Positions 50,901 to 59,632 are shown, counted from the first letter of the stretch. The stretch: 64,000 nt of DNA from Thermodesulfovibrionales bacterium (GCA_031082155.1 JAVHLL010000001.1:89058-153057), one strand, 5' to 3'. Notes: generated by a model not told the origin, from the letters alone. Program-made: numbers and translations.

Positions 50901-53342
50901 TGTGAAAAGACTGAAATCAAAAAGCGAAATATAGATCCTTTCTCCCGGTAGTAAATTAATCTCCTGGCTGCCGTTCAACAGCGGAATTGTATAGGTAAAT
51001 GAGTCACCGTCGGATATCGTATATTCGTTCACATTCACTGTAAACGGTGTGCTGTTATAAAGCTGAACATATTCCAGCGGGCATGAGATTTCTAACTCAC
51101 CTCCAAACAGAGGATAGAAATATGCCTCGTTGATGACGAGAGAGGGAGCATTATAGGTTGCAATGTCGGTCTTGTAATTATTCGTCGAATCATTGTCACC
51201 ATCATTACAATCACGGTAGGTAACTGTAAGAGTGTCGCCATTTTTTGCATAGAGAATATGATCGCCATCGGTGGAAGCGCTTTCGCCTGTCAATATTTGA
51301 AGACTATCACCTGTGTTCATATAAACAGATGAGGAAATCGAAGCAATAGTTATTGTCTCAGAATCTACCGAACTTGAAATTATTACGCTATTGGGAGGCG
51401 ACATGCACGCGGATGAGTAGTTCGTATCCACTATTTTTACATACACCGACTGCCCTGGGCCATAAAGTTCGATGTCCTGTGTGCCGGTCACATTCGTGAA
51501 ATCCACTCTGCCACCCAACGAGGTCGAGAAAAGGGATGAGGTTGTGGTTTCGGTGCCTCCACAGGCCTTGGTGTATGTTCCCGTGACACTTCCTCCGTCG
51601 CTTGATTCCCAGAGACCGTCATTTGCGACAATGGGCAGGACAGCAATTTGTGTATTCAGCCCTGTAGTATTGCGGAAGACGCCCGTATTATTCCCGGTTT
51701 CTGTCAAGGTAAGTGTCTGTGTGTCACCGCCGGTGCCGCCGCTAAGATTCACTGAAATAGTCTGTACAGTATTTGGATTGGTATTTGCTGCAAAATCAGT
51801 GATTGTCACGTAAAGCTTGTCGCTTGTATTCACGTTGTTTGTGAGAATGAAATAATCGGCAGGCAAGCCGTTTGCACGGGTGAATTCTATCAATACATCA
51901 CATGTGTCGAGTACAACCGCGCTATCTGTGACCGTGTAAGCATTGGTATTTGTATATGAAACATATAACGTATCTTTTGACACTACTTCAAGTGAACCAC
52001 TGTTGTCACTGTCATTAGGAGTTCCAACTGAAAGGGTAGTGGGAAGCCCCAAAATACATGTTTGTCCTGATGGACAACCTCCATCTGATGTGCAGGAGGT
52101 AGTTATTGCGATTGAACAGTACCCTGAATAAGTTGTGAATATCCCTGTGCTTGGTCCAGTCTCTCTTAGGGGAATGACCTCATCATCTCCGGTATTTGGG
52201 TTGGTGACGGTAACCTGAATATAGTCTATTAATCCACTATTTACATTTGCAAAGCGGTCGCTGACATAAAGAAAGATATGATCGGGGTCAGGTGAGGAGT
52301 TTGTATCAGGGGTTGTATAGATACTGACAAAATTGAAGGCACTGTTGGCGAATTCGATGATCGGTGTGCCCTGCGGGATAATGATATCTCCGAAGGTTAT
52401 CGGGTCGGCGTTAGAAATCCAGTTCAGGTCCATCATCCAGTCCTTCTGCAGAGGGTCCTGATTTGAGGTGCCGGTTGAGTATACAAAGGCAACAGGGGAA
52501 TCGGGATAGAGCAACTGGTTCCCGTAGCTGTCGACAAAAGCTGTCATCGGAACCTGTATTTCTATATAGTAATCGCCTGAGGTGTCGGCTGGATCAAGCG
52601 CGGTAACCGGGAGTCCCCGCGTATGGGATGATAAAGCAGAAACGCACAGAGGATCAGGATTACTTATTGTTGGTGTATATTCTGCCGTGAAATAATTGAC
52701 TCTTACGCCAGGAGCATCAGGGTCGAGAGTCTGGTCATTTCTATTATCATAGAGGATATTGAGACGATCATAATCTTTTGTTGCGTAGCTTCCTTCAAGG
52801 TCAATCCAGTACTCCTTATATCCGTCCGCATCGACGTCTAAAAGAATATTCCAGTGATACTGGTTAAAATTGTTGCCGTTTTTTTCAGGGCTGCCTGATA
52901 TGCGCATGCGGAAAAAGATATAGTCATCTTCCATAGAAGAAGGGTCTAACGGTACATAGGGAGTTCCCCCGTTATAGTATCCGAAATAAGGGGTGGTTTC
53001 CATGCCCGGATTGATGCTTGATGTCGCTGCTGAGGCAAGGTCCGTTTCTTCAGGTGGAACGTTCGCCTGTCCATGAGAAGGATCACCGGAACCAGTGGCT
53101 TCATGGTCCTTTATCGCTTGCCCTTTATAGGTATAATCAGCAATAAAGCCAGGGTCATTGGTAAAATTGTTCCAGTCAGTTGCGCAGTCGTTGAAACCGG
53201 CAAAGGCCGGTGAGATGAACGCAAGCAAAGCAAACAGCAGGAAAAGGATTTGAACAGGCGCTTGCTCTCCGAGTTTTTTCGAAATATTTTTTAGATGCAT
53301 ATGTTCCCCCATATGTAGTGACTGTTTTTTCATGTCAGACAA
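47916..53342 (-). CDS. large secreted C25 (gingipain-type) peptidase with lamin-tail-like and FN3-like domains
   Basis: The 1808-residue protein has a signal peptide (ILFLLFALLAFISPAFA), a long beta-rich N-terminal region with two C-x7-C-x5-C-x5-C clusters (about residues 410-430 and 838-858), a lamin-tail-like segment (about 745-930), an FN3-like segment (about 965-1075), and a C-terminal C25 domain (about 1460-1808). Catalytic candidates are His in NFIGHAGLDRL and Cys in LTAMTCMIGLFS. The ATG at 53300 (MHLKN, after gggggaac) is an alternative start. It heads the cluster with PqqD, radical SAM and precursor genes, so it may be co-regulated with, process, or itself be matured by that system. 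Confidence 0.85.
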   Translation of the reverse strand: MSDMKKQSLHMGEHMHLKNISKKLGEQAPVQILFLLFALLAFISPAFAGFNDCATDWNNFTNDPGFIADYTYKGQAIKDHEATGSGDPSHGQANVPPEETDLASAATSSINPGMETTPYFGYYNGGTPYVPLDPSSMEDDYIFFRMRISGSPEKNGNNFNQYHWNILLDVDADGYKEYWIDLEGSYATKDYDRLNILYDNRNDQTLDPDAPGVRVNYFTAEYTPTISNPDPLCVSALSSHTRGLPVTALDPADTSGDYYIEIQVPMTAFVDSYGNQLLYPDSPVAFVYSTGTSNQDPLQKDWMMDLNWISNADPITFGDIIIPQGTPIIEFANSAFNFVSIYTTPDTNSSPDPDHIFLYVSDRFANVNSGLIDYIQVTVTNPNTGDDEVIPLRETGPSTGIFTTYSGYCSIAITTSCTSDGGCPSGQTCILGLPTTLSVGTPNDSDNSGSLEVVSKDTLYVSYTNTNAYTVTDSAVVLDTCDVLIEFTRANGLPADYFILTNNVNTSDKLYVTITDFAANTNPNTVQTISVNLSGGTGGDTQTLTLTETGNNTGVFRNTTGLNTQIAVLPIVANDGLWESSDGGSVTGTYTKACGGTETTTSSLFSTSLGGRVDFTNVTGTQDIELYGPGQSVYVKIVDTNYSSACMSPPNSVIISSSVDSETITIASISSSVYMNTGDSLQILTGESASTDGDHILYAKNGDTLTVTYRDCNDGDNDSTNNYKTDIATYNAPSLVINEAYFYPLFGGELEISCPLEYVQLYNSTPFTVNVNEYTISDGDSFTYTIPLLNGSQEINLLPGERIYISLFDFSLFTVVPVDRYDGANNAYYLFADVRRKYCSNDQNIPCSLDSNCGGTNTCISSPSIEFADPLDAEPSDQILLFDGNGKLIDYVGWSSTLNPNIDFLGDDSPAVTAKVWQDDAFVNVGVIAPGQALIRSTSGYDSNTPGDWTYAAAAESCELIITRVVVSSFSGHTENGKVVVEWDTDSETGTVGFYLYRKDEITGDYLQLNQKLIPGILTSRRGGEYRFIDESAIPGLVYTYLLTEIESSGKRHTYGPYHVNTNEQKTASADPVFTKTGYSRKAHEISPSKKIRLTAALQKQAFGSRPPSESPQPVPSDPAPPPVTAGTKTKVTTGEKGLYYIDSATLFSFLGTDIAKLYGSTQLKITTGGQEVPYLIADDKSGIYFYGQELNNVYTDKNVYWLEKRTGTQMPIISGTGPVPAADNKTFFDTIHYEEDWWAATGLFTDPDSDYWLWDYVFADDPVFGTVNFPTEVRDIASSAQEATLTVNLFGATLTDHHVLVSINGTPVGESIWYGTKSHTFTVSFSHSYLTEGNNNISVTGILDTGVPYSVFLVDSFDMGYHRFYKAVNDKLFLRGDNNPVVTVSGFSGPEIMVVDTANPRAPKLVKAATIDTTDDATYRISFVPSSPNTNYLAIHRNAMSAPISIVTDTASQLTRPLTYIDYLIITPKELKEGALSLSEYRKSRGLKPMVVELEDIMDEFNYGIYSPEAIKRFLATAFSVSSRFQKSRAVVLVGHGTEDYKDIQGFAENLLPPIMIGTVDGIAPSDTYYADTNGDHIPEMAIGRLPVITPQELQLLIEKIKAYESSFGSWTKDILLLADYPEPGGNFPADSDMVAFQTPQTYIQKKIYLSNHPIGDARKLVMDGINQGALLVNFIGHAGLDRLAQDGLIVSDDVSSMKNGGNLPVLTAMTCMIGLFSFPGYDTLGEEMLLKENGGVIAVFAPSSLSINSEAAVLDREIFNAFFLNRQKQTLGDIILNALKRAKTSGISGSLLEQYILLGDPALLVK

Positions 53343-53859
53343 ATTTTACCCCAATTTCTCCAAATTTATAAACAAAATTCTCTAAAAAACATGCAAATAG
53401 TATACCTGTCTCCAGAATAGTGCCGACAGGATGCTGATTATTGAGGAATTCAACATGGTACTGTTTCCGGATGAAAAGTGATTATTACAAAAAATTCTCA
53501 AAAAAAACAATATGTTGACTGGAAAATATCCATGAACAACGGAAGATATTTCCCTGCCGTGCATGACAAAAATTGTGCATTCGGGTATGCGTGCATTCTT
53601 ACCCTAATTATGAAATATCTATGTCTTAAATATTATAAGCATGTTACATATATTGTTAGTGGCAGGTGACATTAATTGTCATGCGCGGCGTGTTTGTCCT
53701 ATTGAATGTCCGCCGCTGACCAGCTATCGGAAGAGAGAAAGGTATGATGTTCCGGAAAAACCCCTGAAGTCCACATTCATCAAAAAGAGAAGGCATTCCT
53801 TTCATTCTCATCGGTATTTCTGATCTGATATACTGTATAAGCATGAAGGGGGTAGTTGG
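53343..53859. other. 517-bp AT-rich intergenic region
   Basis: The region separates the divergent peptidase and TraB/GumN genes. The short frames within it lack ribosome sites and conserved motifs. It should hold the promoter of the minus-strand cluster, but no near-consensus pair stands out. Confidence 0.4.
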
Positions 53860-54762
53860 GTGGTAAACAAAAGGATAAAAATTGCATTGGGTTGCTGGAT
53901 TCTTCTTTTCAGCATACTGTTTTGCAGCACCGATGGTTTTTCGCAGAACAATAAGAATTTTCTCTGGAAGGTCACGTCAGGGAGAAATACCGTCTCTATC
54001 CTGGGTTCGCTCCATTTTATGAAAAAGGAGGCATACCCTCTGGACAGGAAGATAGAAGAGGTGTTTGATGCTTCTGATGTGGTAGTGGTGGAAGCGAACC
54101 TCAATGATATTGCAAGAATTGATGTGCAGAAACTGATTGATACTGCATTCTATACAGGGGATGAAACCCTTGAAAGCCATGTATCCGCAGAAACTTATTC
54201 GCTGGTGAAAAAGCAGTATGAGAAACTCGGCATCCCGCTTTGGCTTGTATCAAGACAGAAACCGTGGTTCCTTGCCCTGACTATTACCTCGTTCGAGCTT
54301 GCGAAACTGGGCTTTGATCCGAATTACGGTATCGAGATGCATTTTACCTCGAAGGCATCGGGCAAAAAAAGGATTGAGGAACTCGAAAGCTTTGAATACC
54401 AGATCAACCTTTTGTCAGGGTTTTCCGACCGCGAACAGGAGATATTTTTACTGGAAACCCTGAAGGATGTGCAGGCCTACGAAGCCGAAGCCGAGGCTGA
54501 TGCACTGCTTCGCGCCTGGCAGACAGGCGATATCAAGCGTCTTGAGTCAATCGTGATGAAAAACGTTTCGGACGACGAAAGATTGTCCCTGGTCTATGAG
54601 AAGCTCATGTATCAGAGAAACAGGAATATGACATCGAAAATCGAGGAGTATCTGAAAAAGAGAGAAACCTACTTTGTTATTGTCGGCGCCGGGCATCTTG
54701 TAGGAGACCGGGGCATCCTGGAATTGCTGAAAAGCAAAGGATATACCATAGAACAACTCTGA
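53860..54762 (+). CDS. TraB/GumN family protein
   Basis: The 300-residue protein has a signal peptide or anchor (ALGCWILLFSILFCSTDG) and the TraB/GumN marks ILGSLHFMKKEAYPL near the N terminus, VVVEANL, and the C-terminal FVIVGAGHLVGDRGILELLKSKGY. The family has a metal-dependent protease-like fold (Tiki/TraB), but bacterial substrates are unclear. It starts at GTG after aagggggtag. Confidence 0.86.
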   Translation: MVNKRIKIALGCWILLFSILFCSTDGFSQNNKNFLWKVTSGRNTVSILGSLHFMKKEAYPLDRKIEEVFDASDVVVVEANLNDIARIDVQKLIDTAFYTGDETLESHVSAETYSLVKKQYEKLGIPLWLVSRQKPWFLALTITSFELAKLGFDPNYGIEMHFTSKASGKKRIEELESFEYQINLLSGFSDREQEIFLLETLKDVQAYEAEAEADALLRAWQTGDIKRLESIVMKNVSDDERLSLVYEKLMYQRNRNMTSKIEEYLKKRETYFVIVGAGHLVGDRGILELLKSKGYTIEQL

Positions 54763-54781
54763 TGATCCAAGGAGGCGCGCT

Positions 54782-55270
54782 ATCTCTGCCCTTATTTTGG
54801 ACGGATATAACCTTATCGGCATCTCTCACCGTGACCTGAAAAAAAAGAGAGATGCCCTCATTGATGCGCTCATCGAATACGGGAAGACAAGAGGTCATGA
54901 TATTACCGTTGTGTTCGACGGATGGAAGACAGGGGAGGCGCAGGAGCAGAAGTTAGTTGTCGGAGGGGTAAAAATTATCTATTCCCGCATCGGTGACAAG
55001 GCGGATGCTGTTATTAAGCGTCTTCTCTCCTCGCACCGACGCGAATGGATTGTGGTCACTTCGGACAGGGCTATCGCCGACCATGCATGGTCCACGGGTT
55101 CCATCCCCATCTCGTCAGAGGATTTTCTCAATGCTATTGAGCGGTATGCACTGTTTCTTTCTGATGGGAAAGAAGAGGAGAATGAGTATTATGATCACCG
55201 GAGAAAGGGAAACCCCCGACAGCTTTCCAGAAAGGAAAAAGCGGTGAGAAGGGCTTTGCAGAAGCTCTGA
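54782..55270 (+). CDS. YacP/Rae1-like NYN-domain ribonuclease
   Basis: The protein has the NYN (PIN-like) pattern LILDGYNLIG at the start, VVFDGWKTGEAQE and VTSDRAIADHAWSTG, with the acidic residues of a metal-dependent RNase as in YacP/Rae1. The first beta strand demands codons before the TTG at 54797. Upstream in frame there is no ATG, GTG or TTG; an ATC at 54782 stands 6 bp after GGAGG (54771-54775), so an ATC start (162 residues) is likely. Start at TTG 54797 would lose the strand. Confidence 0.8.
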   Translation: MSALILDGYNLIGISHRDLKKKRDALIDALIEYGKTRGHDITVVFDGWKTGEAQEQKLVVGGVKIIYSRIGDKADAVIKRLLSSHRREWIVVTSDRAIADHAWSTGSIPISSEDFLNAIERYALFLSDGKEEENEYYDHRRKGNPRQLSRKEKAVRRALQKL

Positions 55271-56163
55271 TGGGATGGATAACGCAAAAACTTCTTCAGC
55301 AGAGGCCTGCGGATACAGTCACGATAACCTTTCTGGCATTCCTCGCAGCGTTAACCGTATTTTTTTATCAGAGTGTCCCGAAAGCGCCGGTACTCGTAAC
55401 GCTGTATTTATCACTCATTCTCATCCAGATGATTCTCATCAGGTTCAACCACAAGGGGAAGTCCCTCTGTCTCGTCTATGACCTTGTCTTCCCGACACTC
55501 TGCGTGCTCGTAATCTTCGACAGCCTCGAGTGGTTAGTCCATTATGTGAACCCCCGGGACATTGATCCGCTTTTGATATGGATCGATTATCTGATTTTCG
55601 GCGGCCATCCAACGGTGATACTCGAAAATTTCATGACCCCGATTCTTACAGATTTTCTCCAATTAGCATATTCGACCTATTATTTTATTCCTGTGAGCTA
55701 TGGGGTGATTCTTCTGCTGAATCGTCAGCACGAAGAGTTCAATATATCACTGTTTCTGATCCTGCTCTGTTTTTATCTCTCGTATCTCGGTTATATCCTC
55801 TTCCCCGCACTCGGCCCCCGGTTTTATCTCGATTATCTCCAGACAACCGAACTGCGGGGGTACCTCGTTGCAGAGCCTCTCATGAACCTTCTGAACAGGC
55901 TTGAAGGGATAAAAAGAGACGCCTTCCCGAGCGGCCATACCGCAATAACGCTCATCGTGCTGTACCTTTCCTATAAATTCAAACGGGTGCTCTTCTGGAT
56001 ATATCTGCCGATCGTGGCCGCGCTCATATTCTCAGCCGTCTACTGCAGATATCATTACGTCATAGATATCATCGCAGGAGTCGGATTGACCATGGTTACT
56101 ATCGTAATAGGAGAATGGTACTATAGATGGTGGGAAGGAAAGCGTGGCGTTAAATATCTGTGA
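55270..56163 (+). CDS. PAP2-superfamily membrane phosphatase-like protein
   Basis: The 297-residue protein has about six membrane helices and the PAP2 motifs FPSGHTA (about residue 217) and YCRYHYVIDIIAG (about 257-269). The first PAP2 motif is less clear, as in inositol-phosphorylceramide-synthase-like members. It likely acts on a phospholipid or prenyl phosphate. It overlaps the NYN gene by 1 bp. Confidence 0.85.
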   Translation: MGWITQKLLQQRPADTVTITFLAFLAALTVFFYQSVPKAPVLVTLYLSLILIQMILIRFNHKGKSLCLVYDLVFPTLCVLVIFDSLEWLVHYVNPRDIDPLLIWIDYLIFGGHPTVILENFMTPILTDFLQLAYSTYYFIPVSYGVILLLNRQHEEFNISLFLILLCFYLSYLGYILFPALGPRFYLDYLQTTELRGYLVAEPLMNLLNRLEGIKRDAFPSGHTAITLIVLYLSYKFKRVLFWIYLPIVAALIFSAVYCRYHYVIDIIAGVGLTMVTIVIGEWYYRWWEGKRGVKYL

Positions 56164-56176
56164 AAAGGGTACTTCC

Positions 56177-56587
56177 ATGAAAACACTTTTATTCATCAGC
56201 CTCATCGCAGGATTGATAGTTTTATCCCTTATGCCTGGGGACGTTCTCTCATCGGGCCTTGAAGAACGCCCCCCGGTTGTTGTCAGGACTGTCCCTGAAT
56301 CAGGTGCAAAAGATATAGATCCGTTGCTCTCCGAAATCCGGGTTACTTTCAGCAGGGAGATGATGGATAAAAGCTGGTCCTGGGTGCAGATAGCGCCGGA
56401 GAACTTTCCGGAGATGGCCGGAGATCCAAGGTACCTTGAGGATAAAATGACCTGTGTTCTGGACGTCAAACTCAAACCGGGGACAACCTATATCATATGG
56501 CTGAATACGCAGAAATTCAGTAATTTCAAGGATAAAGAAGGCCGGTCTGCACAGCCCTATCTGCTTATGTTCGAAACAGGGCAATGA
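56177..56587 (+). CDS. secreted Ig-like (Big_5/SbsA-type) domain protein
   Basis: From the ATG at 56177 the product is 136 residues with a signal peptide (MKTLLFISLIAGLIVLSLMPG) and one bacterial Ig-like domain (PPVVVRTVPESGAKDIDP... ITFSREMMDKSW-like...). The open frame extends to 56144, but the signal peptide begins here. The function is unknown. Its stop overlaps the next gene by 4 bp. Confidence 0.78.
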   Translation: MKTLLFISLIAGLIVLSLMPGDVLSSGLEERPPVVVRTVPESGAKDIDPLLSEIRVTFSREMMDKSWSWVQIAPENFPEMAGDPRYLEDKMTCVLDVKLKPGTTYIIWLNTQKFSNFKDKEGRSAQPYLLMFETGQ

Positions 56588-57006
56588 TCGTATGGCAAAT
56601 AGGGATATGGCACAATTTCCGAACCGGAATAAACTTCCTCTGGTTCCTTTTACTCTACCTGTGCATGTCTACCAGCCCTGTTTTTGCCTCGGATTGCGAG
56701 ATTCTTGAGGCGCAGTTCTTCAGGAAACAGCAGGATGTGATTGTGACTGACTGGCGTTTTGGGGCTCCCTACCTGAGGCTGAAAACGGAGATATACCCTT
56801 GTGCCGGTATCCGGGTTAAGAATACCTTCTGGCAGGCCCTGAAATCTGAAGATATTGAGGTTACCGCCACCTTTACTGATGAGAGCACGAAAGCAAAAAA
56901 ACTTGGATGCGAAGAGAGGATTCTCGAACCAGGGGAGGAGTTCTCCTGCTCTGTCTGCTTCGAATCTGATCTTCCGGTCTCCCGGCTGGAATGCAGATTC
57001 AGATAG
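56584..57006 (+). CDS. secreted protein of unknown function
   Basis: The 140-residue protein has an N-terminal hydrophobic signal (LWFLLLYLCMSTSPVFA) and several cysteines (SDCEIL, YPCAGI, LGCEER, SCSVCFE, LECRF), which suggests disulfides after export. No family is recognised. It overlaps the Ig-like gene by 4 bp and probably shares its message. Confidence 0.65.
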   Translation: MIVWQIGIWHNFRTGINFLWFLLLYLCMSTSPVFASDCEILEAQFFRKQQDVIVTDWRFGAPYLRLKTEIYPCAGIRVKNTFWQALKSEDIEVTATFTDESTKAKKLGCEERILEPGEEFSCSVCFESDLPVSRLECRFR

Positions 57007-57067
57007 GAATAATTGTTCACTCACCCAGAAGGTTCCCTCGTATGTTTTTTTTGCTTACGTCATTATT

Positions 57068-57099
57068 TTGTAGAAAAGAAATGCATTCATTGATATAAT
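57068..57099 (+). promoter_or_regulatory. candidate promoter of the HU gene
   Basis: An extended -10 TGATATAAT (TATAAT 57094-57099) lies about 36 bp before the HU ATG. The -35 is weak (TTGTAG at 57068, 20-bp spacer). Confidence 0.5.
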
Positions 57100-57135
57100 C
57101 GAAGCAATCAAGTTTATAAGGAGGGGGTATATTTT

Positions 57136-57408
57136 ATGACAAAGGCTGATCTTATCGACAAAATGGCAAAGGATGCAGGTATCTCGAAGGCTGCTGCAGG
57201 AAAGGCACTCGATGCCCTGCTTGAAGGAGTAGTGAAAACAGTCAAAAAAGGCGGGAAGGTTGCGCTCGTCGGGTTCGGCACTTTTTCTTTAGGGAAAAGG
57301 AAGGCAAGGACGGGAAGGAATCCCCAGACCGGTGCAGCAATCAAAATACCTGCCAGGAAAGTTCCTAAGTTCTCATCCGGCAAGTCTTTCAAAGACGCGG
57401 TAAAATAG
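57136..57408 (+). CDS. hup: HU-family DNA-binding protein
   Basis: The 90-residue protein is a complete HU/IHF-like chain: [41 protein letters not shown] and [22 protein letters not shown]. The GRNPQTG arm intercalates at DNA bends. The ribosome site aaggaggggg precedes the ATG. An intrinsic terminator follows. Confidence 0.95.
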   Translation: MTKADLIDKMAKDAGISKAAAGKALDALLEGVVKTVKKGGKVALVGFGTFSLGKRKARTGRNPQTGAAIKIPARKVPKFSSGKSFKDAVK

Positions 57409-57432
57409 TTCCTTCATAGGGAGGATCGACTG

Positions 57433-57470
57433 AAAAAGGGACACGGGAATACTGTGTCCCTTTGTTTTTT
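57433..57470 (+). terminator. intrinsic terminator after HU
   Basis: Stem AAAGGGACAC/GTGTCCCTTT with a 9-base loop is followed by GTTTTTT. It is the clearest rho-independent terminator in the window. Confidence 0.85.
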
Positions 57471-57673
57471 GTGACAACTGAAAATACCCGTCAGGACACA
57501 ATGAGAACAGTTCATTCCTGGGCGTGAACGGAGGAGAATGCGGAGGTGTTGGATGCACTTGCGAATAATGCCATCTGTGTTTAGCCATGAGAGCAAAACC
57601 TTTTCAACAAGAACAGCGAACAGGAAATGTCTGTTATAATAATTCAGTAGAGATACAACCCGAGAGGAGTAAC

Positions 57674-57907
57674 ATGAACGATACTCAAAACATGCCGCTG
57701 AAAATTTACCAAGCCTTTGAGGACCTCTATTTTGAAAAAGACAAGGGGAAAATATTTGATGATATTTTTACGAAATACTTTACTCCGTTAGACATTGACC
57801 GCCATATGGACCTCTATGATGTATTGGTTCTGATATGCGAAAAGCATCCCGAACAATTCGACGAAATGGTAAAAGATTTCAGGGCACATTCGATTATCAT
57901 CGAATGA
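57674..57907 (+). CDS. small protein of unknown function
   Basis: From the ATG at 57674, after gaggagt, the product is 77 residues, acidic and helical (LKIYQAFEDLYFEKDKGKIFDDIF... HMDLYDVLVLICEKHPEQFDEMVKDF). No family is recognised. A TATAAT at 57635-57640 may be its -10. The longer frame from 57587 has no ribosome site. Confidence 0.62.
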   Translation: MNDTQNMPLKIYQAFEDLYFEKDKGKIFDDIFTKYFTPLDIDRHMDLYDVLVLICEKHPEQFDEMVKDFRAHSIIIE

Positions 57908-57940
57908 TTTCCTGTTTTTCCGGGATATCCCTACTGCAGA

Positions 57941-58330
57941 TTAGATGATCTCATATTTCAGCGGCTGGATACCGAAATTGACTGCCTCAGAGTAATCAAC
58001 CATATAGATGTCGAACTTATCACATCCATACCGGTCGTGCATCCGGTCCTGAACTTCATAAATTGTTCCGTTTACCTTTATTTTCGTTCCAAAAGGCAGA
58101 CAATTGTTCGCGACAAATCCTGTCTTTACTCTCTGATTGCTTGCGGTTATCGTCGGGGTGCTGTCAGTTTGGGCAACCTCTGCGGTATACGCGGTGAAAA
58201 CCCCTGTTTTTTTGTCCGGGCTTGAATCTGCCAATGCGGTAGAGGTTGTTCTGACATGCACAAGGCCGACTATCACAAGCGCAACAGTCATGTACATGAA
58301 AATTAATCCTATATGTCCTTTTATTTTCAT
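57941..58330 (-). CDS. 3D-domain (double-psi beta-barrel) secreted protein
   Basis: From the ATG at 58330 the product is 129 residues with a membrane anchor or signal (IGLIFMYMTVALVIVGLVHV) and a 3D domain with VANNCLPFGTKIKVNG and DRMHDRYGCDKFDIYM, which hold the acidic residues of the MltA/RlpA-like barrel. Such proteins act on or bind peptidoglycan. The frame extends to 58408 but the hydrophobic start supports 58330. Confidence 0.82.
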   Translation of the reverse strand: MKIKGHIGLIFMYMTVALVIVGLVHVRTTSTALADSSPDKKTGVFTAYTAEVAQTDSTPTITASNQRVKTGFVANNCLPFGTKIKVNGTIYEVQDRMHDRYGCDKFDIYMVDYSEAVNFGIQPLKYEII

Positions 58331-58500
58331 TCTGGGTAATTGATGGAAAAATATTGACGAAAATATCTGGCAGTTATGTCGAAATCTTAATAATCTAACA
58401 CATATCAATGAGATATGTCAATAAAAGAATGAAACCTGTGCCATCTACGAATTAAAAGTGAACACCGGTGATTATGAAATCATATATCTCACGCGTAGTT

Positions 58501-58588
58501 TGTCATGCTGGCTTGTTCAGAATCCTTCCGGTGGCTTCCAGGAGGTATTTCCGACTCCCGAAAGCTTTCAGGATTGCAGGAATGACAG
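58501..58588. repeat. dispersed TGTCATnCTGG...GGAATGACA element, copy 2
   Basis: The segment starts TGTCATGCTGGCTTGTTCAG and ends TTGCAGGAATGACA, matching both ends of the copy at 7771-7859, with a different middle. It lies between the 3D-domain and PilZ genes. Confidence 0.6.
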
Positions 58589-58622
58589 TTTATTGATCTT
58601 CTTGATAGTGCATAAACAGACC

Positions 58623-59357
58623 CTAACTATTATGGTTGCTGGGGGCAATACAACACATGGTTTCGAGCAGGCACATAAGCTCTCTCAACAGTTCTTTGTC
58701 TTTCCCTGACATTTTTTTGAATGCTATCCCTATGTCATAATGTTGACTGTCATTCTCTTTTACCTCTATACACGAGGTCACTTTCCCCAGCACATTTATC
58801 GTATTGGTCCTGGAACGGAATATTTTCAATAACAGTCTTTCCCCGATCTCCAGTGGATCGTCGCTTTCTGTGAGCATACCGCCGAGACTGAGGTTTTTTA
58901 TTCTGAACCCGTCATGGAAAATCAGCATTATATTTGCAGGAGCCTGAAGCTGGACCCTGACATTCATCCTGTAGCCGCTGAGTTTGTTTTGTTGAACTTC
59001 TTGTTTGTTGATCGTCTGTGCATGGTTTTCAATAAAACGAGAAATTTTTTTCGTTGTTGCTCTGGAAACGGCTGTGAATTTCAACCCGGTTTTGTATGGG
59101 GGGACCAAATCACTGCCGGAGGCCTCCGGATTTTCGTGCAGGGCAGACCATACCACAACGCTTTCCAGATCAAGAGCGCTCTCTTCTTCTTGTACCCTCA
59201 GGATGCATTTCTTCCCTTTGTTCAGTTCCGTGTCTGTATTCACCATGACGCCGCCGAGACTCATATCGAGTATCCGCGCCACTTTGGCAAACACGCTCCT
59301 GCCATGCATATCCAGCACATCAGCGGTGAATCTTTGAAACTGCCGTCTGTCTTTCAA
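58623..59357 (-). CDS. protein with two PilZ-like domains
   Basis: The 244-residue protein begins KDRRQFQRFTADVLDM and has ARILDMSLGGVMVNTD, the RxxR...DxSxGG pattern of c-di-GMP-binding PilZ domains (about 4-95), and a second PilZ-like half (about 120-235) with RMNVRVQL and IKNLSLGGML. c-di-GMP binding is likely at least in the first half. The diguanylate cyclase at 18452 could supply the ligand but is far away. Confidence 0.82.
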   Translation of the reverse strand: MKDRRQFQRFTADVLDMHGRSVFAKVARILDMSLGGVMVNTDTELNKGKKCILRVQEEESALDLESVVVWSALHENPEASGSDLVPPYKTGLKFTAVSRATTKKISRFIENHAQTINKQEVQQNKLSGYRMNVRVQLQAPANIMLIFHDGFRIKNLSLGGMLTESDDPLEIGERLLLKIFRSRTNTINVLGKVTSCIEVKENDSQHYDIGIAFKKMSGKDKELLRELMCLLETMCCIAPSNHNS

Positions 59358-59632
59358 GGTATCCTTTTCATGAATTCTCTTCGTATCATTCTAAGACACT
59401 CTGATGCAACAGTCAATACTCCCTGACAGTTGATTGACGCTCAACACAGGCCCCGGATGCAGTCCTATGATTCACGACAGGGAAGAGGAAAATAAACGTC
59501 TGCAGAAGAATAAACCGTTTTTTTAATTTTTGTGAGCGATATCACATCGAATTTTCTTTCTTTTGTAATAACGTGTAAGCATGACGCTGTTCAGGCTTAT
59601 TGATATTCCGGTGAGATCAACGGACGCACGGC

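Noticed and set aside
53478-53669. 63-codon frame in the gap before the TraB/GumN gene
   Set aside because: No ribosome site or similarity; codon use is that of AT-rich noncoding DNA.
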